Shown: piece after piece, positions 17,820 through 27,046 of the stretch
Layout: every line of letters begins with the position of its first letter
Position numbering within the stretch: the stretch's first letter is position 1
Assembly: GCA_964564625.1 (NCBI GenBank)
Contig: CAZMBE010000018.1
Span: 1-64,000, forward strand
Direction of reading: 5' to 3'
DNA: 64,000 nt
Origin: UBA2185 sp964564625
Lineage (GTDB): Bacteria > Desulfobacterota > Syntrophia > Syntrophales > UBA2185
Translations under genes and position numbers: made by a program
The notes under the pieces: model-generated
What the model saw: only the letters and a program-made list of their open reading frames with translations
Database searches by the model: none
Told to the model about the DNA's origin: nothing

Positions 17820-18044
17820 CTACCCTACGGAAACGACTTCTTTCACACCCGGAACTTCCTTTTGAAGATATTTCTGTATCCCCATTTTCAGTGTCATCTG
17901 AGACATGGGACAACCATGACAGGCGCCCAGCAGTTTTACTTTGACAATTCCCTCATCAGTCACTTCCACCAGCTCTACATCCCCCCCGTCAGCCTGAAGA
18001 TTTGGCCGGACACGCTCTATGGCGCTGCGCACTTTTTCCTTCAT
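17820..18044 (-). CDS. NifU C-terminal-domain (Nfu) Fe-S carrier
   Basis: A 74-residue protein made of just the Nfu domain. The CHGCPMS motif supplies the CxxC ligands that hold a transferable [4Fe-4S] cluster between monomers. LQADGGDVELVEV is the family signature. Nfu proteins deliver clusters to client enzymes; in several bacteria these include the isoprenoid enzymes IspG and IspH. The position here, between ispH and a ferredoxin gene, fits that role. The start ATG at 18044 follows GGAGGGTGTAGT. Confidence 0.95.
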   Translation of the reverse strand: MKEKVRSAIERVRPNLQADGGDVELVEVTDEGIVKVKLLGACHGCPMSQMTLKMGIQKYLQKEVPGVKEVVSVG

Positions 18045-18129
18045 ACTACACCCTCCGTTATTCTAGATATCAAAGGCTAACGGCACAAGATCAAGAATTC
18101 TGTTAGTCTCTAATATTGCCTCCCGCGAC

Positions 18130-18723
18130 TTAATGAGGCATCTCCTTTATCATTTTGCTGGCGACATCTTTTGCCACATCAGGAAGCTTTGGCTTTATTA
18201 GAATGTAATCCTCTGCTTCGTGATGACCTGCTTTCCAGAGAATTTTACCGGATGAGGCATCGATCATTTTCATCCCGAAGCCTACCTTGGCTACCTTGTT
18301 ATCGTTTTCCCTCGTGTAAAGCCAGTAGTCAACATTTACTAAAAGAAAAGCATCAACTTTAGTTATTTCACCAATTATTTTACTTAATTCAGGATCGGAG
18401 AAGTTAACCGTTTTAAGTTTGGCAATATAATCGAGGTAAGCCGTACGAAAACCCCCATTGGCTTGAAGCTGTTTATTGATTATATCCGCAGCTACAACAT
18501 CCTCGAACCACTGTTTCTCAACGAGTACCCCTGCGATGACCTGATCAACAACACCTCTTGCGTCTTCGTATGTCCCCACATCAACGGGCAATACTCCTAT
18601 TCTTTTCGGATGGAAATCACTTGCTTCGGGAGCAACTTGGGAATAGCGAATACCACTACAACCAAAAAATGTAAAAACCAGCAGTGCCACTAAGGATACT
18701 ACGCACGTTTTTTTTGGTATCAC
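18130..18723 (-). CDS. putative lipoprotein (DUF799/GNA1162-like)
   Basis: A 197-residue protein with a lipoprotein signal: a basic start, a hydrophobic stretch and FFGC as the likely lipobox. The mature part has KRIGVLPVDV and later KIDASSGKILWKAG-like segments (here MIDASSGKILWKA), a pattern seen in outer-membrane lipoproteins of the GNA1162/DUF799 class. I chose the GTG at 18723 because AAAGGGGG lies 5 bases before it; an earlier TTG at 18744 lacks a site. It sits between ispH::ubiA and nfu, with no evident functional link. Confidence 0.75.
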   Translation of the reverse strand: MIPKKTCVVSLVALLVFTFFGCSGIRYSQVAPEASDFHPKRIGVLPVDVGTYEDARGVVDQVIAGVLVEKQWFEDVVAADIINKQLQANGGFRTAYLDYIAKLKTVNFSDPELSKIIGEITKVDAFLLVNVDYWLYTRENDNKVAKVGFGMKMIDASSGKILWKAGHHEAEDYILIKPKLPDVAKDVASKMIKEMPH

Positions 18724-18754
18724 GGCAACCCCCTTTCTATTCAAAGCCCGATAT

Positions 18755-20488
18755 CTATGTAAGAGAAAACCACAGCAGGGAACTTAAGCCAGCTATAATA
18801 TAAGTAGTTTCCAGAATTCCTTCCTGAACCACCCCGGAAAACGCCGACCTTCTATCATAAAGTTTAAAATAAATCCATACAAAAAATATGCACGGCAACA
18901 GGGCAAAACCAACGGACGAAGTCCATCCTAAGTAACTGGAAATAAAGAGGAGGAGGATCAGCAAAATGAGTATCCCCTGCAATAGAACCTGGGTACGCTC
19001 TTTCCCGATGAGGACGGGTATAGTTTCTCTCCCGATGAGCCTGTCGCTCTGAATATCCAGGACATCAGACATGGCCGAACGAACAAATACAATCCCAAAA
19101 GTGAATAGAAACGAGACTATGACACCAGGTGTAATCGCAAGACTGATTTCAAACTGGGGCAATGCCGCGGCGACCACAGCCCAGGCAGTGGCTGTAGAGA
19201 TATTTTTCGAACCGGGCAGATCTTTCAAACTGTTAAAACGCCAATTACCGGGCAATATTCTTGTATTGTAAAGCACACCAAACGTCGAAATGCAAAATAT
19301 TAACACAAATGCATTTATACCGGCACTGAAAGAACTGATGAGGACCAGAATCATAGAGATAACCGCCGCCGCGACATACGCCTTCTCGTGCTTTCGATAC
19401 GACTCTTCCCTGAATGAACCGATAACAGTGCTGGTTTTTCTGTCAATAATACGATTAAGGGTATGCATGGAATACACGAAAAGGGATGTGATCAAAATAT
19501 TGATTGCATTCACATGAAGTCTCTGCAAGAGCATGCAGGCGAGAGACAGGCAACCGGCTCCAAGTGCAGAATAGATATCTGTTTTGACAGTAAATACCCA
19601 TACTTTAAAAAGCTTCTTGACATTTTTACTTTTTTCACTCTGGCGGATAGCGATACCGTCTACCACGCGGTCTATAATCCAGTTCGGCGTTGATGCACCG
19701 GCAGAGACACCGATTTCATGATACTGGTTTACAGGGATCTCATTTAATTCGTCTGCCGTTTCTATATGAAATGTCGGTTTACCCTGACGCTCTGAAATCT
19801 TGGCCAGCCGTTTCGTATTTGCACTATTCCTGCCACCCACAATAAACATGGCCTCCGTCTCTGCAGTAAGACTTTTCACCTCTGCCTGTCTTTTTTCTGT
19901 GGAATCGCATATAGTATCAAAGACCACAGTATCAGGAAATCTCTCTTTGATCCTGTGTACAATTTCTATGAATTCGTCCATGTTCTGCGTCGTCTGAGCA
20001 ACCACACACACATTACCCAAGCGAGGAAGATTCTCAACTTCATGAATACTTCCTATAACAATACCTCTCCCGTAGGCATAACCCAAGAGACCATTCACCT
20101 CCGGATGTTCCTTGTCTCCGATGATAAGAACGGTATAATTCATGGATACATGTTTTTTAATAATAGCCTGGACGTGGGCCACCTTCGGGCAGGTGGCATC
20201 AATGATCCTGATTCCTTTCTGCTTGATTTTATTTCTTTCTCCCGGTGATATGCCGTGAGCCCTGATGATAATCGTGGAAGCTTTACTAGATGCATCAATT
20301 TCATCGATATCAGTAATGGGAATAACTCCCCTTGTCCTCAGGACTTCGATCGTTTGGGGATTGTGAATCAGGGGACCATACGTATAAATATTTTCTTTCC
20401 CCTTGCGTTGGGCAATATCGAGAACCATATCCACCGCCCTTCTCACGCCCATGCAAAATCCCGCTGTTTTGGCTAGCTTCACACCCAT
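18755..20488 (-). CDS. ispH: IspH (HMBPP reductase) fused to a UbiA-family prenyltransferase
   Basis: Residues 1-285 are IspH/LytB, the last enzyme of the MEP isoprenoid pathway, which reduces HMBPP to IPP and DMAPP. The three cluster ligands are present (Cys12, Cys100, Cys194), as are His78 (RAHG), the active-site Glu of EHPE and the SAGASTPNW segment. Residues about 300-577 form a membrane-embedded UbiA domain with N-x-x-x-D (Asn345-Asp349, NRIIDR) and a second DVLD-x-x-x-D motif (475-482, then RETIP). UbiA enzymes attach prenyl chains to aromatic or lipid acceptors. Both halves look intact, with no stop or frame break between them. The domains may be linked by pathway, but the acceptor of the UbiA half is unknown. 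Confidence 0.93.
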   Translation of the reverse strand: MGVKLAKTAGFCMGVRRAVDMVLDIAQRKGKENIYTYGPLIHNPQTIEVLRTRGVIPITDIDEIDASSKASTIIIRAHGISPGERNKIKQKGIRIIDATCPKVAHVQAIIKKHVSMNYTVLIIGDKEHPEVNGLLGYAYGRGIVIGSIHEVENLPRLGNVCVVAQTTQNMDEFIEIVHRIKERFPDTVVFDTICDSTEKRQAEVKSLTAETEAMFIVGGRNSANTKRLAKISERQGKPTFHIETADELNEIPVNQYHEIGVSAGASTPNWIIDRVVDGIAIRQSEKSKNVKKLFKVWVFTVKTDIYSALGAGCLSLACMLLQRLHVNAINILITSLFVYSMHTLNRIIDRKTSTVIGSFREESYRKHEKAYVAAAVISMILVLISSFSAGINAFVLIFCISTFGVLYNTRILPGNWRFNSLKDLPGSKNISTATAWAVVAAALPQFEISLAITPGVIVSFLFTFGIVFVRSAMSDVLDIQSDRLIGRETIPVLIGKERTQVLLQGILILLILLLFISSYLGWTSSVGFALLPCIFFVWIYFKLYDRRSAFSGVVQEGILETTYIIAGLSSLLWFSLT

Positions 20489-20595
20489 TTGTTTTGTGTT
20501 ACCGTTACCCTCTCATCACTTGATCAATACATTACGTGCGACAGGAGTGTTACCTTTTCATACCATTACTGTTCAGGAGGTTATGATCATTCCAA

Positions 20596-21342
20596 TTATG
20601 TTTTTAAATAAATAAAGAACTCCTTGTTGCCTTTAGGCCCCATAAGGGGGGATTCGATTACCCCGACAACGGTAAGTTTCAATCCCACAGAAAACTCCTT
20701 TATCTCCTCTATTACCTTCTTATGAACTTCAGGATTCTTTATCACACCTCGTTTTTCAACCTCCCCACGTCCCGCCTCGAACTGAGGTTTAATCAGGGCA
20801 AGGATGACGGCGTTATTTTTTTTGATAAGCTTCAGCACGGCGGGAATCACAAGTTTGAGTGAAATAAATGCAGCATCTACTGTGGCCATATCGATGGCGT
20901 CCTCAATTCCTGCGCCCTCAAAGTACCGGATGTTTGTCCGCTCAATACATACTACACGTTTATCTATCCTGAGTTTCCATGCTAACTGACCGTAACCGAC
21001 ATCGAGGGCATAGACCTTTGTCGCCCCTTCCTGAAGGAGACAGTCGGTAAACCCGCCGGTGGATGCCCCTACATCAAGCACTACTCTGCCAGTGACATCA
21101 ATACCAAATTCCCGCAGAGCCCCTTGAAGCTTCAATCCCCCCCTGCTCACATAGGGATTGTCCTCTCCCTTGATCCTGATATCCGCGTCCGGGAACACAA
21201 GAGCCCCTGCCTTATCCATCCTGGTTTCCCCTACAAATACCGCCGCCGACATAATGAGTGCCCGGGCTCTTTCCCGGGTCGGGCAGATATCCTTGTCCAC
21301 CAGCAACCTGTCTAATCTGACTTTCTTGATTTTATTACCCAT
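20596..21342 (-). CDS. tlyA: TlyA-family rRNA 2'-O-methyltransferase / hemolysin
   Basis: A 248-residue protein with an N-terminal S4-like RNA-binding domain (RLDRLLVDK...RARALI) and a C-terminal FtsJ-type Rossmann methyltransferase with DVGASTGGFTDCLLQ as the SAM-binding loop. Orthologues 2'-O-methylate 16S and 23S rRNA; hemolytic activity has been reported for some. It lies between dxs and ispH::ubiA, and the dxs-tlyA order is common in bacteria. Confidence 0.93.
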   Translation of the reverse strand: MGNKIKKVRLDRLLVDKDICPTRERARALIMSAAVFVGETRMDKAGALVFPDADIRIKGEDNPYVSRGGLKLQGALREFGIDVTGRVVLDVGASTGGFTDCLLQEGATKVYALDVGYGQLAWKLRIDKRVVCIERTNIRYFEGAGIEDAIDMATVDAAFISLKLVIPAVLKLIKKNNAVILALIKPQFEAGRGEVEKRGVIKNPEVHKKVIEEIKEFSVGLKLTVVGVIESPLMGPKGNKEFFIYLKT

Positions 21343-21394
21343 GAGAAGAACTTTACGAGATTGAAAAATTGCTTCGTGAAGGGCGAATCAAAGA

Positions 21395-23311
21395 TTATGA
21401 ATGCTCCCCTTTGTCCGTCATACGCCGGGCGGCTTCCATGATACCCTCTTTGTCAATGCCATGTATCTTTCTCAATTCACCCTGTGAGGCATGCTCAACA
21501 AATTCATCCTTGATGCCAAGTCTCTTTACGATAGCATCACCAATACCCTTTTCTGCGAGCAATTCCAGCATGGCGCTCCCGAACCCCCCTATCAGTACAT
21601 TTTCTTCCACAGTGATGATCCGCTTGAGAGACTTTGCCGTATCGCACAGTAGTTTTTCGTCAAGGGGTTTGACAAAACGGGCATTGATGACCCGGACGTT
21701 GATTCCCTGTTCTTTCAATCTTTCAGCAGCAGCAATGGCAGGATAGACTGTAGAGCCGACCGCTACAATGGCCATCTCCGCATTTTCTCCGTTAACTACA
21801 ATTTCTCCTTTTCCTATTTCCAGAGAAACGGGAAACTCATCAATGGCAACACCTATTCCCCGACCTCGGGGATATCGGATGGATGCGGGTCTGCCGCACT
21901 CCACCGCTGTTTTCAGCATATGCTGGAGTTCATTTTCATCCTTGGGAGCCATCACTGTAATATTCGGAATTGAACGGAGATATGAATAATCAAAGAGTCC
22001 GTGATGAGTGGGGCCGTCTGATCCCACAAAGCCCCCCCGATCAAGGGTAAAGACAACAGGCAGATTCTGCAAACAGACATCATGGATGATCTGGTCATAG
22101 GCCCTCTGCAAAAATGTAGAATATATGGCCACTACCGGAATCAATCCTCCTGCGGCTAACCCGGCGGCAAAAGTAACGCCATGCTGTTCGGCCATACCCA
22201 CATCATAGAAACGACCGGGGTACTTCCTGGCAAATTCATCGAGCCCTGTACCCTCGCTCATGGCTGCGGTAACCGTGACAATCTTGGGATCATCGTGGGC
22301 CAGTTTTACAATCGTCTGCCCGAACATTCTTGTGTAAGACAACGGTATAGCGTTGCTGTCTATAGGCTCTCCCGTTTCCACCTTAAAGGGCGCGATGCCA
22401 TGGAACTTTGCAGGATCGTCCTCGGCAAATTTGTAGCCCATCCCCTTTTTCGTTATGACATGCACCAGAACAGGGCCTTTCAATTTTTTCACATTCTGCA
22501 GGTTCTTAATGAGATTATCCATGCGGTGTCCTTCCAAAGGGCCTACATAGGTAAAACCCAGCTCTTCAAAAAGCGCGCCTGGAATGACCAGCGCTTTCAG
22601 AGACTCCTCCACCTGCTTTGTAAATTTCAGCATCTGTTCTCCGATGGAGGGTATGGATTTCAGGAATTGTTTTGCCTCCGTCCTGAACTTTGTAACAGTA
22701 TTACCGGTCATCACACGGTTCAGATATGAAGACATGGCTCCCACATTTGGTGAAATGCACATCTCATTATCATTCAGTATGATGATCATGTCCTTCTGGC
22801 GGTCCCCCGCCCAGTTCAAAGCCTCAAAAGCCATGCCCGCCGCAATGGAACCGTCACCGATGACCGCGATAGTTTTAAAATCGCCCCCGGTGAGACACCT
22901 CGCTTCGGTGATACCTGTCGCCGCGGAAATGGAAGTACTGCTGTGCCCGGCGTTAAAGGCATCGTAGGGACTCTCCTCCCTCCTGGGAAAGCCGCTGATC
23001 CCTCCCTTTTTCCTGAGAGTATGGAACATATCTTTGCGACCCGTGATGATCTTATGCGCATAGGACTGATGTCCCACATCCCAGATGAGCTTATCCCTGG
23101 GAGTGTCAAACACAAAATGAATTGCCAGCGTCAATTCGACCGTTCCCAGAGACGATGCCAGGTGGCCGCCGTTTTTGGAAACTGTCTCAATAATCTTTTT
23201 TCGGATCTCTCCGGCAAGTCTGTTCAACTTGGTAATATCGAGCTTCCTGATGTCTTCAGGGAAATTGATTGTCGTGAGGATACTGTTTTCTTTGTCTACG
23301 TTACTCATCAT
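21395..23311 (-). CDS. dxs: 1-deoxy-D-xylulose-5-phosphate synthase
   Basis: First and rate-setting step of the MEP pathway: condenses pyruvate and glyceraldehyde 3-phosphate, with thiamine diphosphate. The N-terminal region has HFVFDTPRDKLIWDVGHQSYAHKI (only the core is cited here), the GDGS...NDNEMCIS thiamine diphosphate motif follows, and the central transketolase-type pyrimidine domain contains the GMAEQH motif. At 638 residues it is full length. ATGATG at the start is preceded by AAAGGAAG. It is 8 bases downstream of ispA. Confidence 0.97.
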   Translation of the reverse strand: MMSNVDKENSILTTINFPEDIRKLDITKLNRLAGEIRKKIIETVSKNGGHLASSLGTVELTLAIHFVFDTPRDKLIWDVGHQSYAHKIITGRKDMFHTLRKKGGISGFPRREESPYDAFNAGHSSTSISAATGITEARCLTGGDFKTIAVIGDGSIAAGMAFEALNWAGDRQKDMIIILNDNEMCISPNVGAMSSYLNRVMTGNTVTKFRTEAKQFLKSIPSIGEQMLKFTKQVEESLKALVIPGALFEELGFTYVGPLEGHRMDNLIKNLQNVKKLKGPVLVHVITKKGMGYKFAEDDPAKFHGIAPFKVETGEPIDSNAIPLSYTRMFGQTIVKLAHDDPKIVTVTAAMSEGTGLDEFARKYPGRFYDVGMAEQHGVTFAAGLAAGGLIPVVAIYSTFLQRAYDQIIHDVCLQNLPVVFTLDRGGFVGSDGPTHHGLFDYSYLRSIPNITVMAPKDENELQHMLKTAVECGRPASIRYPRGRGIGVAIDEFPVSLEIGKGEIVVNGENAEMAIVAVGSTVYPAIAAAERLKEQGINVRVINARFVKPLDEKLLCDTAKSLKRIITVEENVLIGGFGSAMLELLAEKGIGDAIVKRLGIKDEFVEHASQGELRKIHGIDKEGIMEAARRMTDKGEHS

Positions 23312-23319
23312 CGCTTCCT

Positions 23320-24228
23320 TTAGAACTTCCTCTCCACGATATACTTGGCAATCATCCTCAGCGGATCCGCTCTGTGATCAAAGCGTGTTATCGCAAAGAG
23401 CGCACTCTCCACAAGTTCGCCGGCCTTTTTCCGGGACGCCTCAAGACCCATGAGGGCGGGATACGTAACCTTGCCACGCTTGGCGTCGCTTCCCGTACCC
23501 TTCCCGAGGAGTGTCGGATCTCCTTCCACATTGAGGATATCATCAGCTATCTGAAACGCGAGACCCACATTCCTCCCATACGATACAAGTGCGTTGAGTT
23601 CAACCTCGCCTGCGTTTGCCAATATCGCCCCTGCTTTCACCGCAGCCGTAATCATCGCCCCTGTTTTACGCGTGTGAATGTAGTGCAAAACTTCACTTTC
23701 TACTGTTTTCCCCTCCGATTGGACATCAACCACCTGACCTCCTACCATACCGAAGTAGCCTGCCGCTTCAGCAATATCACGAATTACGGCAAGCAGCTTT
23801 TCCGGCGCAATTTTTTCCATCAGCTTGATCTCGGACATAAGACGGAAGGCCTCCGTGAGAAGGGCGTCACCGGCCAGGATGGCGATATCTTCTCCGAACA
23901 CCTTGTGGCTTGTAAGTCTTCCCCTCCGGTAATCGTCGTCATCAATGGCGGGCAGGTCGTCGTGGATGAGGGAATAGGTATGGATAAGCTCCAGTGCGCA
24001 GGCCACGGGAAGAACCGATTCCACCTTTCCCCCCGCCGCCTCGACAGATGCCATGCATAAAATCGGCCTGATTCTTTTCCCTCCCGCAAACACGCTGTAC
24101 CGGACCGCTTTAAAGATCACCGGCGGATAGTTTTCTTCGGGAGGGAGATATCTCTCCAGAGCATCATCGGTAATTTTTTTTCTCTCCTCTAAATACGCGC
24201 TCAACGATATACTATGATTCGGACTCAT
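23320..24228 (-). CDS. ispA: farnesyl-type polyprenyl diphosphate synthase
   Basis: Makes geranyl and farnesyl diphosphate from IPP and DMAPP. The first Asp-rich motif reads HDDLPAIDDDDYRRGR, with the two-residue insertion typical of bacterial FPP synthases; the second is IADDILNVEGD. The length, 302 residues, is normal. Its start overlaps the end of xseB by 17 bases, and dxs follows, giving the widespread xseA-xseB-ispA-dxs order. Confidence 0.95.
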   Translation of the reverse strand: MSPNHSISLSAYLEERKKITDDALERYLPPEENYPPVIFKAVRYSVFAGGKRIRPILCMASVEAAGGKVESVLPVACALELIHTYSLIHDDLPAIDDDDYRRGRLTSHKVFGEDIAILAGDALLTEAFRLMSEIKLMEKIAPEKLLAVIRDIAEAAGYFGMVGGQVVDVQSEGKTVESEVLHYIHTRKTGAMITAAVKAGAILANAGEVELNALVSYGRNVGLAFQIADDILNVEGDPTLLGKGTGSDAKRGKVTYPALMGLEASRKKAGELVESALFAITRFDHRADPLRMIAKYIVERKF

Positions 24229-24451
24229 TTTCTTCCACCTGAAACGATTTGATCACCAATCCCTCTTCCTGCTTGAGGAGCATTTCCACCCTTCGTTCCG
24301 CCTCGTCAAGCTTCCGGGAACATACGCGGGCGAGCTTTATTCCCTCTTCAAATGCCTTGAGGGATTCTTCCAGGCTCATATCTCCCGCTTCCATTTTTCT
24401 CACTATGTCCTCTAATCTCCCGAAGGCGTCTTCAAATTTATCCTTTGCCAT
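24212..24451 (-). CDS. xseB: exodeoxyribonuclease VII small subunit
   Basis: The 79-residue XseB has the family's FEDAFGRLEDIVRKMEAGDM-type helix (cited in part), SLEESLKAFEEG and a C-terminal coiled coil. It binds XseA to form the exonuclease that degrades single-stranded DNA from both ends. The gene begins 4 bases after xseA and overlaps ispA. Confidence 0.96.
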   Translation of the reverse strand: MAKDKFEDAFGRLEDIVRKMEAGDMSLEESLKAFEEGIKLARVCSRKLDEAERRVEMLLKQEEGLVIKSFQVEENESES

Positions 24452-24454
24452 GGT

Positions 24455-25810
24455 TCACTTCTCCTGATTGATATCCGTTACTCTCGCTCGAAAACTGCCT
24501 GACGAAACTGTGACATCCACATTGCTGCCCACGGTCACCGATGCCGCCTCTTTTATAATAAAACCCTCCGGAAGCTTTTTTACGATGCTGTATCCTCTTT
24601 TCAGCACTGCCAGGGGACTCAATGTGTCAAGGACGGCAATGTTTTTTTCCGCCCTTACCCTGAATCGTTTTGCCATATCATACCATCCGGCTATCATATT
24701 CTTCATAGCATTTTCAAGGGCAAACCGATGATCGCGGATCTTCACAAGGGGATTGGCATGGTGCAGGCGGACTTCCAGATTGTTAAGCTTTGGCCTCTGG
24801 ACAGCTTTTTTATAGTCAAGGTTGACTTTCAATCTTTCCAGACGGTCATCAATGAGTAACCTCAGGTCTGCTATCCTCCTTTTCGGGTCTTTCACCCGCC
24901 CTCCTGACAGCGTTACCTGCTCACGAAGCGCTGCCAGCATCCGTCGCTGAAGATTGATCAATCGTATTACAAGGGTTTCCAATGATGCGATAAGCTCTCT
25001 TCTTACCGGCACAGCCAACTCTGCCGCCGCCGACGGGGTCGGCGCCCGGAGATCTGCAACAAAATCGGCGATGGTAAAATCGATCTCATGACCGACTGCC
25101 GATATTATGGGAATAAGGCAACGAAAAATCGCTCTGGCTACACCCTCATCATTGAAAGGGGCAAGGTCTTCCAGCGATCCCCCTCCCCTGGCGATGATGA
25201 TCACGTCGATATCCCCCACGACCTGCATATCGGCAATAGCCCTGATTATTTCAGGGGGGGCTTCGATGCCCTGAACCCTCACGGGGGCAACGAGAATATC
25301 CACAGAAGGAAAACGCCGCCTGGTGATATTGAGGATATCCCTGATTACCGCTCCCGTGGGAGACGTGATCACTCCGATCCGTCGGGGAAGAAAAGGGATC
25401 GGCTTTTTTCGAGAGGGATCAAAAAGACCCTCGTCCTGGAGACGGGCTTTCAACTGCTCAAATGCCTTCTGGAGGGCGCCCAGTCCCTTCGGCTCCACCA
25501 CATCTACAATCACCTGGTATTCACCCCGCGGATGATAGACACTCAGTCTTCCCCCACAGATGATGCTCATCCCCTCTTCCAGATCGAACTTTGGAGTTCT
25601 GGCCCGGGAGAATGGTCTTTGTCCCGGATAAGATTTGAACATGACGGCCCTGATCTGGCTTTTCTCATCCTTGAGGGTAAAGTACACATGGCCCGATGCG
25701 GGCCTGCGCAGGTTGGAAACCTCCCCTGCCACCCAGAGGCTGTCGAAACTCATCTCCAGGAGGCTTTTGATATTCTCATTCAACTGCGTAACGGTAAGTA
25801 TTTCCTTCAT
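24455..25810 (-). CDS. xseA: exodeoxyribonuclease VII large subunit
   Basis: Large, catalytic subunit of exonuclease VII, 451 residues. An N-terminal OB-fold (VAGEVSNLRRPASGHVYFTLKD, conserved) binds single-stranded DNA, and the catalytic region contains ITSPTGAVIRDI, a DVIIIARGGGSLEDL motif and SAVGHEIDFTIAD-type residues (cited in part), followed by long coiled coils. All conserved motifs are present. It heads the minus-strand isoprenoid series. Confidence 0.96.
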   Translation of the reverse strand: MKEILTVTQLNENIKSLLEMSFDSLWVAGEVSNLRRPASGHVYFTLKDEKSQIRAVMFKSYPGQRPFSRARTPKFDLEEGMSIICGGRLSVYHPRGEYQVIVDVVEPKGLGALQKAFEQLKARLQDEGLFDPSRKKPIPFLPRRIGVITSPTGAVIRDILNITRRRFPSVDILVAPVRVQGIEAPPEIIRAIADMQVVGDIDVIIIARGGGSLEDLAPFNDEGVARAIFRCLIPIISAVGHEIDFTIADFVADLRAPTPSAAAELAVPVRRELIASLETLVIRLINLQRRMLAALREQVTLSGGRVKDPKRRIADLRLLIDDRLERLKVNLDYKKAVQRPKLNNLEVRLHHANPLVKIRDHRFALENAMKNMIAGWYDMAKRFRVRAEKNIAVLDTLSPLAVLKRGYSIVKKLPEGFIIKEAASVTVGSNVDVTVSSGSFRARVTDINQEK

Positions 25811-25974
25811 ATGATGTGCAACTACCAGATATTAGAACCGCTGACAAGAGTGATTTTCATGGACGCGGGACCCGCGCATCGTTATTGGGTTTTTGAAAGT
25901 CTCAATTGACATTTGTTCTGCCTTGGTTTAATTATCCATGGATGAAATTTATAAGAACGTATACAGAGGAGCGT

Positions 25975-26988
25975 ATGAAAAAGAAAGGTTACCTGAAGAC
26001 ACCGGTTGAGCATATCGATATAAAATCGTTCAACGCAATAGATATCATAGAGGCTATGCGGGGTATGTCTTTTTCGGCCAGAGATTTGGCCGTGGCTGCT
26101 GATATTTATGACAGGATGCTCAGAGATGAAGAATGCTCCGTCATTCTAACGATAGCGGGCAGCACAAGCGCCGCGGGTTGCATGCAGATCTACGCTGACC
26201 TCGTGAAACACAACATGGTGGACGTAATCGTCGCCACGGGCGCCACGATTGTCGACATGGACTTTTTTGAAGCATTGGGATTCAAGCACTACCAGGGTAC
26301 ACCGCATGGTGATGACCGTGAACTGAGAAGATTATACATAGACAGGATATACGATACATATATTGATGAGGAAGAGCTCCAGGCCTGCGACAAAACGACT
26401 GCGAAGATTGCGGACTCACTGCCGCCGGGACCTTACTCTTCCCGGGAGTTTATCCACGAGATGGGAAAATTCCTGACAACAAACGCCGTGAAAAAGAATT
26501 CCCTGGTTCAGGTCGCGTATGAACATGACGTCCCGATTTTTTGTCCCGCCTTTTCCGACAGCAGCGCCGGATTCGGTCTCGTGCTCCACCAGTACCGCCG
26601 CCCGGAAAAGCACGTATCCATAGATTCCGTAAAGGATTTTCGTGAGTTGACCATGATCAAGGTCAAGGCGAAGACGACGGGGCTTCTCATTATCGGGGGA
26701 GGGGTCCCTAAAAACTTCGCCCAGGATACGGTAATTTGCGCCGAGATTCTGGGATTCGATGCCCCCATGCACAAGTACGCCGTCCAGATCACCGTGGCTG
26801 ACGTGCGGGACGGGGCCTGTTCCAGCTCCACACTCAAAGAGGCGACGTCATGGGGAAAGGTGGACATGGCCTTTGAGCAGATGGTCTTTGCTGAAGCAAC
26901 CACTGTATTGCCGCTCCTTGCCAGTTACGCCTACCACAAGGGGAACTGGAAGAAACGAAAGAAGAGGCTGTTTGCGAAGATGTTCTAA
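25975..26988 (+). CDS. deoxyhypusine synthase homologue
   Basis: A 337-residue NAD-dependent enzyme of the deoxyhypusine synthase family. The active-site lysine that forms the enzyme intermediate in the eukaryotic enzyme is kept in SWGK (Lys295). The N-terminal VEHIDIKSF, the TATGATIVDMD-like segment (here VATGATIVDMDF) and DSSAGF are also conserved. Bacteria lack eIF5A, so deoxyhypusine is not the expected product; bacterial homologues are thought to act in polyamine metabolism. ATG at 25975 follows GAGGAG; the longer frame to 25906 lacks a site. It is a single gene between divergent xseA and a terminator. Confidence 0.9.
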   Translation: MKKKGYLKTPVEHIDIKSFNAIDIIEAMRGMSFSARDLAVAADIYDRMLRDEECSVILTIAGSTSAAGCMQIYADLVKHNMVDVIVATGATIVDMDFFEALGFKHYQGTPHGDDRELRRLYIDRIYDTYIDEEELQACDKTTAKIADSLPPGPYSSREFIHEMGKFLTTNAVKKNSLVQVAYEHDVPIFCPAFSDSSAGFGLVLHQYRRPEKHVSIDSVKDFRELTMIKVKAKTTGLLIIGGGVPKNFAQDTVICAEILGFDAPMHKYAVQITVADVRDGACSSSTLKEATSWGKVDMAFEQMVFAEATTVLPLLASYAYHKGNWKKRKKRLFAKMF

Positions 26989-26991
26989 GAA

Positions 26992-27040
26992 AAAAGGGGG
27001 CAGGCTATTTTTTCTTGCATAAAATTGCCTGTCCCCTTTT
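26992..27040. terminator. bidirectional terminator
   Basis: Left arm AAAAGGGGGCAGGC (26992-27005) and right arm GCCTGTCCCCTTTT (27027-27040) pair over 14 positions with a single G-T wobble. The A-run on one side and T-run on the other give an intrinsic terminator for both strands. It serves the deoxyhypusine synthase gene from the left and the tRNA-Ala gene from the right. Confidence 0.85.
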
Positions 27041-27046
27041 GAATTC

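Noticed and set aside
25088..25909. 273-codon plus-strand frame
   Set aside because: Antisense to xseA, which is clearly the coding strand.
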